Source: JACQHM01 sp964535215
Lineage (GTDB): Bacteria > Methylomirabilota > Methylomirabilia > Methylomirabilales > JACQHM01
NCBI GenBank assembly: GCA_964535215.1
Contig: CAZHST010000002.1
Location: 89,018 to 153,017, forward strand
Reading direction: 5' to 3'
DNA length: 64,000 nucleotides
The notes under the pieces: generated by a model
Databases searched by the model: none
Told to the model about the DNA's origin: nothing
The model's input: only the letters and a program-made list of their open reading frames with translations
Part shown: positions 33,270-40,415 of the stretch, in pieces
How the letters are laid out: each line of letters opens with the position of its first letter
How positions within the stretch are numbered: the first letter of the stretch is position 1
Program-made: the position numbers and the translations under genes

Positions 33270-34226
33270 CTAGCGGAGCTTCCTCAAGATCTGGGAGGCC
33301 ACCTTGAGGGCCTCCAACCCCTCCTCACCCGAAACGACAGGCTTCTTCCCTGTCCTTACACATTCGACGAAGCTTTCAAGCTCCGCCCGAAGGGGCTCCT
33401 GCTTATCAATCGACACCTCCTCCTTCACCACGTGAAGGCGACCACCCTTCCGGGGGCCAGGCGGAGGTGGCACGTAACGGTACAGGACAACCTTCTGGTC
33501 AGAGTAATCTAACGAGAGGTGAGTCTCCCGTTGGAAGATCCGGATCCGCCGGACCTTTTCGGTGCTCACCCGACTCGCCGTCACGTTGGCGACACAGCCC
33601 GACGCGAACTGGAGCCTGGCGTTAGCAATGTCCACCTGATCAGAGATCACCGGCACCCCAACGGCGCTGATGGATACGACCGGGGATTTGACCAGGTTTA
33701 AAATGATGTCGATATCATGGATCATCAGATCAAGAACCACGTCCACATCGGTCCCCCGGCCCGGGAACGAGCTTAAGCGGTGGCACTCGATGAAGCCGGG
33801 CTCCTCGACCAGGGTCTCCAGGGCTCGAACCGCCCTGTTGAACCGTTCGATGTGACCGACCTGAAGGATCCGATCCTTTCGCTTCGCCGCCTCGACCAGC
33901 TCCTCCGCCTCCTCAACCGTCCCGGCGATCGGCTTCTCGACCAGGACATGGACACCGGCCATGAGGAAGTCCCTGGTGATCCGGTAGTGAAGGACCGTGG
34001 GGACGGCGATGCTCACCGCCTCCACCTTGTCCAGGATCTCCCGGTAGTCCTCGCATCCTGGAACCCTCACCCTCCTCCCCACCTCTGCAAGGCGGATAGG
34101 GTTGATGTCGACAATCGCCACCAGCTCCACCTGGGGAAGTTCAGCGTAGATCCGGGCGTGGTGCTGGCCCACATGCCCTACACCTACAACCCCAACCTTG
34201 ATCCTTCGCTCACCGCCCTGCGTCAA
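33270..34226 (-). CDS. Gfo/Idh/MocA-family NAD(P)-dependent oxidoreductase of the lpx cluster
   Basis: A 318-aa oxidoreductase. The Rossmann motif VGVVGVGHVGQHHARIYAEL (about residues 11-30) and the family EKP triad (VLVEKPIAGT) are present, followed by VGHIERFNRA and the DLMIHDIDIIL motif with the catalytic-site His/Asp. It lies between lpxI and lpxB. In organisms making 2,3-diamino lipid A, a Gfo/Idh enzyme (GnnA) oxidises UDP-GlcNAc, but no GnnB aminotransferase is present here. The substrate therefore stays open. The only in-frame start at the family N-terminus is TTG (34226), with GGAGAGG about 9 nt upstream. Confidence 0.85.
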   Translation of the reverse strand: MTQGGERRIKVGVVGVGHVGQHHARIYAELPQVELVAIVDINPIRLAEVGRRVRVPGCEDYREILDKVEAVSIAVPTVLHYRITRDFLMAGVHVLVEKPIAGTVEEAEELVEAAKRKDRILQVGHIERFNRAVRALETLVEEPGFIECHRLSSFPGRGTDVDVVLDLMIHDIDIILNLVKSPVVSISAVGVPVISDQVDIANARLQFASGCVANVTASRVSTEKVRRIRIFQRETHLSLDYSDQKVVLYRYVPPPPGPRKGGRLHVVKEEVSIDKQEPLRAELESFVECVRTGKKPVVSGEEGLEALKVASQILRKLR

Positions 34227-34252
34227 CCTGCCAACCTCTCCCTTTGGTATCT

Positions 34253-35053
34253 TCAGTCGGCTACGATCGTGATCCCGGCGGCTTCGGCCTCCCTCACCAC
34301 GTCGTCCTTATCCAACAGGAGGGTCCGCCCCGCATCAAGGGCCAGGGCCGTCGCCCGGGCTTCACAAAGGGCGGTCACCGTCCCGAGCCCCACCACAGGC
34401 AGATCGAACCGGAGGTCCTGGTCGGGCCTACTGACCTTGACCACCACGATTCCCCCCCGGCCCAGGTCCCCTCCCCTCTTGATCGCCTCATCGGTTCCTT
34501 CAGCTGCTTCGACGGCCAGGATCGTCCCAGCCTTCACCACCACGGTCTGCCCGATCCGCAAAGCGGCAATGGCCTTGGCGATCCCACGGCCGAAGTGGAT
34601 ATCCCGCCACTCTTCTTCGTTTGGCCCTCTCCTGGTCAAGATCCCCTTCTGGAGGACGATGGAGGAGAGAAAGCGGGGGATCTCATGGAGGGTGATCCCT
34701 TCTTTCCGAAGCTCCTCGGCCACCCCCTCCAGAATGGAGTCCCCCCGGCGATCCTTTAGCCGGAGGTAGAGGAGCGCCCCCCGGAGGTCCGGCTTGACCC
34801 CCGAAAAGAGGAGGGTGAGAGGCACCTTCCCCAGCATCACCACATCGGAGACCTGCTCCTTCTTGAGAACCTTAATCAACCTCCCCAGCTCCCCCGCTCC
34901 AACCCACTGGAAGGTATCCACGCAGGCCGCCAGTTCCGGCGAAGCCGCTTCCTTGATGGCCACCGCCACGACCTTGAGGCCTTGGGCTTTGGCCTCACGG
35001 GCCGCGATGAAGGGGAGATGGCCGGCCCCCGCGATGATCCCTAGCTTCTCCAT
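34253..35053 (-). CDS. lpxI: UDP-2,3-diacylglucosamine pyrophosphatase, LpxI type
   Basis: A 266-aa enzyme of the LpxI (DUF1009) family, which replaces LpxH in some Gram-negatives. Blocks are LGIIAGAGHLPFIAAREAK at the start, MLGKVPLTLLF, DSILEGVAEEL, DIHFGRGIAKAIA, VVVKAGTILAVEAAEGTDEAI, and the ending with KVSRPDQDLRFDLPVVGLGT, in which D and R residues bind substrate. It hydrolyses UDP-diacylglucosamine to lipid X for LpxB. It sits 26 bp before the oxidoreductase gene and 48 bp after lpxA. Confidence 0.94.
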   Translation of the reverse strand: MEKLGIIAGAGHLPFIAAREAKAQGLKVVAVAIKEAASPELAACVDTFQWVGAGELGRLIKVLKKEQVSDVVMLGKVPLTLLFSGVKPDLRGALLYLRLKDRRGDSILEGVAEELRKEGITLHEIPRFLSSIVLQKGILTRRGPNEEEWRDIHFGRGIAKAIAALRIGQTVVVKAGTILAVEAAEGTDEAIKRGGDLGRGGIVVVKVSRPDQDLRFDLPVVGLGTVTALCEARATALALDAGRTLLLDKDDVVREAEAAGITIVAD

Positions 35054-35101
35054 AGAGAACCGTCAGCTTTTAGCAAAAACAACAGGTGGCTAATCGCTTC
35101 T

Positions 35102-35878
35102 TCAGCGGGCGATGCCCCGCTCGGAGCCCTTGATGAACTCCAAAAGGCGCTCGACCTCCGGACAGGGCAAAAGCTCCTGCTCGATCTTGGCCAAGGCCTG
35201 GGAGGTGTTCAGACCGGAGAGAAAAATGATCCTGTACGCCTGCTTGAGCCGACGCAAGGTCTCCTCGGAGAACCCGTGGCGTCTCAACCCCACGGTGTTC
35301 AAGCCGTAGGGCTTCGCCCGGTTCCCCTGGACCTTCACGTAGGGGGGGATATCCTGGAGGACGGCCGAGCAGGCCCCCACAAAGGCATACTCCCCCACCC
35401 GCACGAACTGATGAATGCCGGCCAGGCCCCCGATAATCGCATGCCTCCCGATCACAACATGCCCGGCCAATGCTGCCTGATTAGACAAGATGACATCATC
35501 CCCTAACAGGCAATCATGGGCGACATGGGCGTAGGCCATAATATAATTCCGACACCCAACCACCGTGATCCCTCCCCCCTCCACCGTCCCCCGGTGGATG
35601 GTGGCAAACTCCCGGATCGTTGTGTGGTCCCCGATCTTGACCCGGGTCCCTTCAGCGTGAAAGGTGAGGTGCTGGGGTGGGGTGCCGATGATGACATGGT
35701 GAGAGATCCGGCAGGCCTCACCAACCTCCACCTCTCCTTCGATCACGGAATGGGAGCCGACCCAGGTCCCTTTCCGCAAGGTCACCTGCCCGCCGATGAT
35801 CGTGTAAGGGCCAACCTTAACCCCCTCTTCTAGGCAGGCCTCGGGAGCGACAATGGCCGTTGGATGGATTTCGATCAT
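35102..35878 (-). CDS. lpxA: UDP-N-acetylglucosamine O-acyltransferase (LpxA)
   Basis: A 258-aa left-handed beta-helix protein with hexapeptide repeats starting at IEIHPTAIVAPEA. Catalytic His in NYIMAYAHVAHDC is visible, as is the C-terminal helical region (GLNTVGLRRHGFSEETLRRLKQAYR). It begins lipid A synthesis by adding a 3-hydroxyacyl chain to UDP-GlcNAc. ATG at 35878 is chosen; a longer frame to 35980 runs into fabZ and has no family similarity. The order lpxD-fabZ-lpxA is standard. Confidence 0.95.
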   Translation of the reverse strand: MIEIHPTAIVAPEACLEEGVKVGPYTIIGGQVTLRKGTWVGSHSVIEGEVEVGEACRISHHVIIGTPPQHLTFHAEGTRVKIGDHTTIREFATIHRGTVEGGGITVVGCRNYIMAYAHVAHDCLLGDDVILSNQAALAGHVVIGRHAIIGGLAGIHQFVRVGEYAFVGACSAVLQDIPPYVKVQGNRAKPYGLNTVGLRRHGFSEETLRRLKQAYRIIFLSGLNTSQALAKIEQELLPCPEVERLLEFIKGSERGIAR

Positions 35879-35891
35879 CGCTGCTCGATTT

Positions 35892-36362
35892 CTAGGTAGC
35901 GAATGGGGTCTTCGCCCGATCCGTCCCCTCGCGATCGACCACGACGGAGGAGAGCTCCGCCTCGGCCACCAGGTTTCCATTGACGAAGGCCTGCCCTTTC
36001 ATCCTGCAGGCCCGGCTCCGGAGGTGGAGGATCTCCAACTCGAACCGAATTTGATCCCCCGGAAGGACAGGCTTCCGAAACCGGGCCTTGTCGATCCCGG
36101 TAAAATACATGATCTTCTTCTCCGCCTTGGCCTTCAAGGTCTGCATGAGAAGGACGCCGCCTACCTGGGCCATCGCCTCCAGGACGAGGACACCAGGCAT
36201 AATCGGGTGACCGGGAAAGTGACCGATGAAGAAGGCTTCGTTGATGGTGACATTCTTGATCCCCACCACCCGCCTCCCCTCCTCCAGCTCGAGGATCCGA
36301 TCAACCAGCAGAAAGGGATACCGGTGCGGTAAAAGCTCCTGGATCTCGTCAGGCCCCAACAT
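35892..36362 (-). CDS. fabZ: 3-hydroxyacyl-ACP dehydratase (FabZ)
   Basis: A 156-aa hot-dog-fold enzyme. LLPHRYPFLLVDRILELE, then GHFPGHPIMPGVLVLEAMAQ with the catalytic His and Glu, and KARFRKPVLPGDQIRFELEI are family hallmarks. It supplies unsaturated acyl-ACP for fatty acid elongation and balances 3-hydroxyacyl-ACP use by LpxA/LpxD. ATG at 36362 with GGGGAG 6 nt upstream is chosen; an in-frame ATG at 36404 would add 14 atypical residues. It is 43 bp after lpxD and 13 bp before lpxA. Confidence 0.95.
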   Translation of the reverse strand: MLGPDEIQELLPHRYPFLLVDRILELEEGRRVVGIKNVTINEAFFIGHFPGHPIMPGVLVLEAMAQVGGVLLMQTLKAKAEKKIMYFTGIDKARFRKPVLPGDQIRFELEILHLRSRACRMKGQAFVNGNLVAEAELSSVVVDREGTDRAKTPFAT

Positions 36363-36405
36363 CTTCTGCTCCCCAGAAACACGGGCGAGATATCCGACCT
36401 CCAAT

Positions 36406-37437
36406 TCACAAGCTGGACAACTTCTCCTCTAGCCGCTTGACCCGCTCCTCCAAGGCCCGGACAGTCTTCAAGAGCCCGGGGAGCCGATTGAGGGCAGCCA
36501 GGGTTCGTTTGAATTCCCCATGGGGGGCGGCGGGGGCACCCAAGAGGACCGACCCCGGAGGGGCGTCCTTGGTGACCCCTGCCTGAGCCCCTACGATGGT
36601 GTCGTGGCCGATCCGGACATGGTCTACCACCCCCACCTGACCGGCCAGCGTGACCCGATCTTCCAGGATGGTACTTCCCGAGATGCCGACCTGGGCGACG
36701 AGGATGCAGTCCTGGCCGATCACCACGTTGTGCGCAATCTGGACCAGGTTGTCAATCTTCGTCCCCCGCTTGATCCACGTCCGCCCCAAGGTCCCCCGAT
36801 CAACGGTGACGTTGGCTCCGATCTCCACGTCATCCTCGATAAGGACCTCCCCGACCTGGGGGATCTTCACCGACCGGCCCTGCTCATCCTTGGCATAGCC
36901 GAAGCCATCGCTGCCGATGACGGCCCCGCTGTGGACGATCACCCGATCCCCTAAGGTCACCCTCTCACGGATCGTGACCTGAGGGTAGATAAGACAGTCC
37001 CGGCCAATCCGGGATCCTCTCCCGATGTACACCAGCGGGCCGATGGCCGTTCCCTCCCCCACGACGACCCCCTCCTCCAAGACAGCCAGGGGCCCGATGG
37101 AAACGCCCTCCCCCAGGCTGACCCCATCGCCGAGGACCGCCGTGGGATGAAGGCCGACCTCTCGCTTCGAGGGAGGGAAGAAGAGGGCGAGGGCCCTGGC
37201 AAAGGCCAGGTAAGGATTGGAGGTTCTCAAGGTTGGCTTCTCACAGGGAGGGGCGTCAGCAGGGAGGATAAAAGCTGAGGCTTGCGATGAACGGAGAGAG
37301 GGGAGATACCGTCGGTGGACAACGAAGCTGAGATCACCTTCACGGGCCTGGTCAAGGGGGGCAACCCCTCTCACCTCCACCTCCCCATCCCCGAGGAGCT
37401 CACACCCTAATCTTTCGGCCAGCTCCTTGACCTTCAC
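36406..37437 (-). CDS. lpxD: UDP-3-O-acylglucosamine N-acyltransferase (LpxD)
   Basis: A 343-aa enzyme with an N-terminal uridine-binding domain (VKVKELAERLGCELLGD... to about residue 100). A hexapeptide-repeat beta-helix follows, including HSGAVIGSDGFGYAKD, DRGTLGRTWIKRGTKIDNLVQIAHNV with the catalytic His, and a C-terminal helix ending in a coiled coil. It adds the second acyl chain during lipid A synthesis. The start is GTG at 37437 with GGAGG 6 nt upstream. Upstream codons in the same frame overlap skp and lack similarity. Confidence 0.95.
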   Translation of the reverse strand: MKVKELAERLGCELLGDGEVEVRGVAPLDQAREGDLSFVVHRRYLPSLRSSQASAFILPADAPPCEKPTLRTSNPYLAFARALALFFPPSKREVGLHPTAVLGDGVSLGEGVSIGPLAVLEEGVVVGEGTAIGPLVYIGRGSRIGRDCLIYPQVTIRERVTLGDRVIVHSGAVIGSDGFGYAKDEQGRSVKIPQVGEVLIEDDVEIGANVTVDRGTLGRTWIKRGTKIDNLVQIAHNVVIGQDCILVAQVGISGSTILEDRVTLAGQVGVVDHVRIGHDTIVGAQAGVTKDAPPGSVLLGAPAAPHGEFKRTLAALNRLPGLLKTVRALEERVKRLEEKLSSL

Positions 37438-37453
37438 CGCATCCCTCCAAAGG

Positions 37454-37966
37454 CTATTTCTTCTTATCGAAACGCTCCATGATCTCCTTGGTGATATCAA
37501 CCCCCTCACCGGCGTAGAGGACCCCCCCCTGCTGCCGCTCCAGGATCAAGGTGAACCCCTTCTCCTTGCCAAACTCCTGGACAACAATGGCGATCTCCTT
37601 CAGGAGATCGTTCAAGAGTTCCTGCTCCCGCTTCGCCAGATCCCGGTTGAAATCCTCAACGGTCCTGACGAGATCCCGTTTCTTCCGCTGGATCGCCTCC
37701 TCCCGCTCCCGCCTGGCCGCGTCGCTCAAAACCGTGGACTGCTTCCGGAGGTCAGCCTCCAGCTTCCTGATCTCCTCCTCCTGGGCGTCGATCTCCTTCT
37801 GCTTTTGAGAAACCTCGGCCATGACCTTCGCCCGGGCATCCTGACCACGTTTGGTCTGGATAAGAATCCGCTGGAGATCCACGAAGCCGATCTTGACCGG
37901 TGCCTCAGCCCCTGAGACGGCCGGCAACACCAGGAGGAAAACCATGAGGATCCAGGATACCTTCAT
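37454..37966 (-). CDS. skp: OmpH/Skp-family periplasmic chaperone
   Basis: A 170-aa secreted protein. A signal peptide (VSWILMVFLLVLPAVSGAEA) precedes IGFVDLQRILIQTKRGQDA, the typical Skp N-terminal strand. A long alpha-helical coiled-coil region of KxxE-type heptads follows and forms the tentacles, then LKEIAIVVQEFGKEKGFTLILE at the end. It carries unfolded outer-membrane proteins to BamA, the gene immediately upstream in the operon. ATG at 37966 with GAGGGTGGTG before it is preferred over an in-frame GTG at 37978. Confidence 0.92.
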   Translation of the reverse strand: MKVSWILMVFLLVLPAVSGAEAPVKIGFVDLQRILIQTKRGQDARAKVMAEVSQKQKEIDAQEEEIRKLEADLRKQSTVLSDAARREREEAIQRKKRDLVRTVEDFNRDLAKREQELLNDLLKEIAIVVQEFGKEKGFTLILERQQGGVLYAGEGVDITKEIMERFDKKK

Positions 37967-37996
37967 CACCACCCTCACAGGTTGACCACCGTCCTG

Positions 37997-40285
37997 TTAG
38001 AAAACGGTCCCGGCGGTGAAATGGAACTGACTACTGCTCTCCCCCTTCTTGGGTTGGAGGTTGATCCCCCACTCGAGACGGATCGGCCCCACCGGCGTCC
38101 TGACCCGGACCCCCGCCCCCACCGAGGTCTTCAGGGAAAGCTCCAATGGCTCGTCAATGGCGAAGACGTTGCCGGCGTCAAAGAAGACCACCCCTTTCAG
38201 GTTAATGGGTTGGAAGATGGGGAAGATGATCTCCGCGTTCAGGACGTAGCCTTTCCCTCCCCCCACGCGCGTACCGCTGACCGGATCAACAGGGCTGATG
38301 GAGAAGTTCCGGAAGCCCCGGATGGTGTCCGGTCCGCCGAAGAAGATCCGTTCCTGGAGGGGGACCGAGCGGCCCGCAAAAGGCTCGATGAGGGTAAAAT
38401 ATCCCCTGAGATGCCCTACCAGGCCCCAACCTAAGTTGGCCAGGACGGGATGGAAATAGCTGACCTCGGCCGTATACCTGGTGAAGTAGTTATCCCCCCC
38501 AAGGATGCTCCCGGCCAGCTCAAAGCCTCCAAAAAGGCGAAGACCCTGGGTGGGATCAAACCGGTTGTCGAAGAGCTCCCTGGTAAAGCTGAAGCCCAAG
38601 GCGCTTGTGGTGGTCTCACCCTGCTGACGGAGGAGCTCCTGCGGGGCATCCGCCGGGAGATTGCTGATGTCTACCGTCTCATACCGGTAGGTGAGTTTGC
38701 CAAAGACCTCTTCGAAGAGGCGGCGCCCGATCCCCACGCTCCCCCCACTCAGCTCCTCATCGAAACCTACAAAGGTTTTGAAGGCCCGTCGGATGTTGAA
38801 AAGGTTGAGGCTCAAGGAGTACGGCGTGTCGAAGACATGGGGCTCCAAGAAGGAGAAGTTATAACGGTTGGTCCTCAGGCTTAAGCTGGCTGACAAAGAG
38901 ACCCGCTGCCCCCGGCCAAAGAGGTTCGCTTGGGAAAGGGAGATGACCCCCAGGGGACCGTCCACCGAGCTGAAACCCGCGCCGATGGTAAAGGCGCCTG
39001 TCGGCTTCTCCTTCACCGTCACCTCGATGTTCACCTTATCAGGGGCCGTTCCCCGCTTGGTCTCCAGCTTGACCTCCTCGAAGAACCCCAGGTTGTTCAG
39101 GTTCTGCCGGCTCCGCTGGAGGAGCTTGCTGTTGAAAACGTCCCCCTCAATCAACGGGATCTCACGGCGGATGACCTTATCCCGGGTCCTGACGTTTCCC
39201 GAGATCTCGATCCGCTCGACAAAGGCCTGCCGTCCCTCGCTGACCTCTAGGGTGATGTCCACGATGTGCTGTTTCCGGTCAATGTTGGTCAGAGGGGCAA
39301 TGTCCACAAAGAGATAGCCCCGCTCGGCATACCGGTCCGTTAGATTGAGGATGTCGGTCTGAAGGGCCTCCCGGCTGAAGATCCCCCGCTTCTGGATCTT
39401 TAAACCTCGGAGGATCTCCTCGGTGGAAAAGACCGTGTTCCCGGTGACGCTCACCTCCCCGACCTTGTACTGCGGGCCCTCCTCCACCCGGAACGTGACC
39501 AGGATCTTGTGACGATCCTTGTCCAGGGTAATCTGGGGCTCCCCCACCTTCACATCCAGGTAACCATTGTCCAGGTAGAAGATCTTGATCCGGTCAATGT
39601 CTCGTTGAACCTCTTCCTGTTTCAGGATGCCGCCAAAGAAGAAGAAGCGAGGCGGCTTCGTTGCCAGCCGTTCCCTGATCTCCTTTTCCTTCAGACCCTT
39701 GGCGCCCAGGATCCGGACCTTGCCGACCTTGAACTTCTCCCCTTCCTCGATCTTAAAGACCACATCCACCTGCCGGTCAGAAACGGGCTCGATGCTCGGT
39801 TCGACCTTGGCGAGGTAGTAGCCTGACTCCTCATAGAGCAGGCGGATCTTCTCCGCGCTCTGGGCCAGGGCTCCCGGGCTGGCAATAGCCCCCTCGGTGA
39901 GATCAATCCTCCCCTTGATGGTCTCCCTTCTGATCTTCCTGTTCCCGATGATCTTGATGGCACGAACGGAGGGTTTCTCTTTGAAGATGAAGGTCAGCTT
40001 CAGGCCATCCTCAAAGGGTTCCGCTTCCACGCTGATATCATCGTAGAAGCCAAGCTTGTAGAGGTTTTTCACATCCTCCCTGATGGTCTCGATGGCGAAG
40101 GGTTCCCCCACCTGGGTCTTCAGCTTGAACCGGATTGTCTCTTCCTCGACGCGACGACTTCCGACAATGTCAATCTGCTTGACGACGGCCCCCTCCCCCC
40201 CTTGCGCCCAAAGCTTCAGCGGGACCAGGAGAAAAAAGGCCGCCCAAAAGGCCCATCGCTTGAGGAGACCCCTCTCAGGCTCCAC
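37997..40285 (-). CDS. bamA: Outer-membrane protein assembly factor BamA
   Basis: A 762-aa protein with a signal peptide (FWAAFFLLVPLKLWAQG). About five POTRA domains span residues ~30-420; each repeat carries V-x-G-N or similar, e.g. IKIIGNRKIRRETIKGRI and VSVTGNTVFSTEEILRGL. A C-terminal 16-strand barrel includes the VRGF-type motif PDTIRGFRNFSISP and ends in FHFTAGTVF with the terminal Phe. It inserts beta-barrel proteins into the outer membrane. The start is GTG with GGTGAGG about 9 nt upstream. It follows the clpC terminator and heads the skp-lpx run, probably from a promoter within 40286-40360 (a weak TAAGAT -10 is visible). Confidence 0.95.
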   Translation of the reverse strand: MEPERGLLKRWAFWAAFFLLVPLKLWAQGGEGAVVKQIDIVGSRRVEEETIRFKLKTQVGEPFAIETIREDVKNLYKLGFYDDISVEAEPFEDGLKLTFIFKEKPSVRAIKIIGNRKIRRETIKGRIDLTEGAIASPGALAQSAEKIRLLYEESGYYLAKVEPSIEPVSDRQVDVVFKIEEGEKFKVGKVRILGAKGLKEKEIRERLATKPPRFFFFGGILKQEEVQRDIDRIKIFYLDNGYLDVKVGEPQITLDKDRHKILVTFRVEEGPQYKVGEVSVTGNTVFSTEEILRGLKIQKRGIFSREALQTDILNLTDRYAERGYLFVDIAPLTNIDRKQHIVDITLEVSEGRQAFVERIEISGNVRTRDKVIRREIPLIEGDVFNSKLLQRSRQNLNNLGFFEEVKLETKRGTAPDKVNIEVTVKEKPTGAFTIGAGFSSVDGPLGVISLSQANLFGRGQRVSLSASLSLRTNRYNFSFLEPHVFDTPYSLSLNLFNIRRAFKTFVGFDEELSGGSVGIGRRLFEEVFGKLTYRYETVDISNLPADAPQELLRQQGETTTSALGFSFTRELFDNRFDPTQGLRLFGGFELAGSILGGDNYFTRYTAEVSYFHPVLANLGWGLVGHLRGYFTLIEPFAGRSVPLQERIFFGGPDTIRGFRNFSISPVDPVSGTRVGGGKGYVLNAEIIFPIFQPINLKGVVFFDAGNVFAIDEPLELSLKTSVGAGVRVRTPVGPIRLEWGINLQPKKGESSSQFHFTAGTVF

Positions 40286-40360
40286 CGTGGCGCCTCACCC
40301 CAGAGGACAAACATGAGCGCAAAGTTCGGTGAATCTTAGCATCCCTGGACAGAAAAATAA

Positions 40361-40388
40361 AGAAAAAAAATTGCCCTTTACAGGGCAA
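40361..40388 (-). terminator. Rho-independent terminator after clpC
   Basis: On the minus strand TTGCCCT-GTAA-AGGGCAA forms a perfect 7-bp hairpin (40388-40371), followed at once by eight T residues (40370-40363) and further T-rich sequence. It lies 28-55 bp downstream of the clpC stop and separates clpC from bamA. Confidence 0.9.
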
Positions 40389-40415
40389 CGTCGGGGGTCT
40401 AAAGGGGGGGAACGG

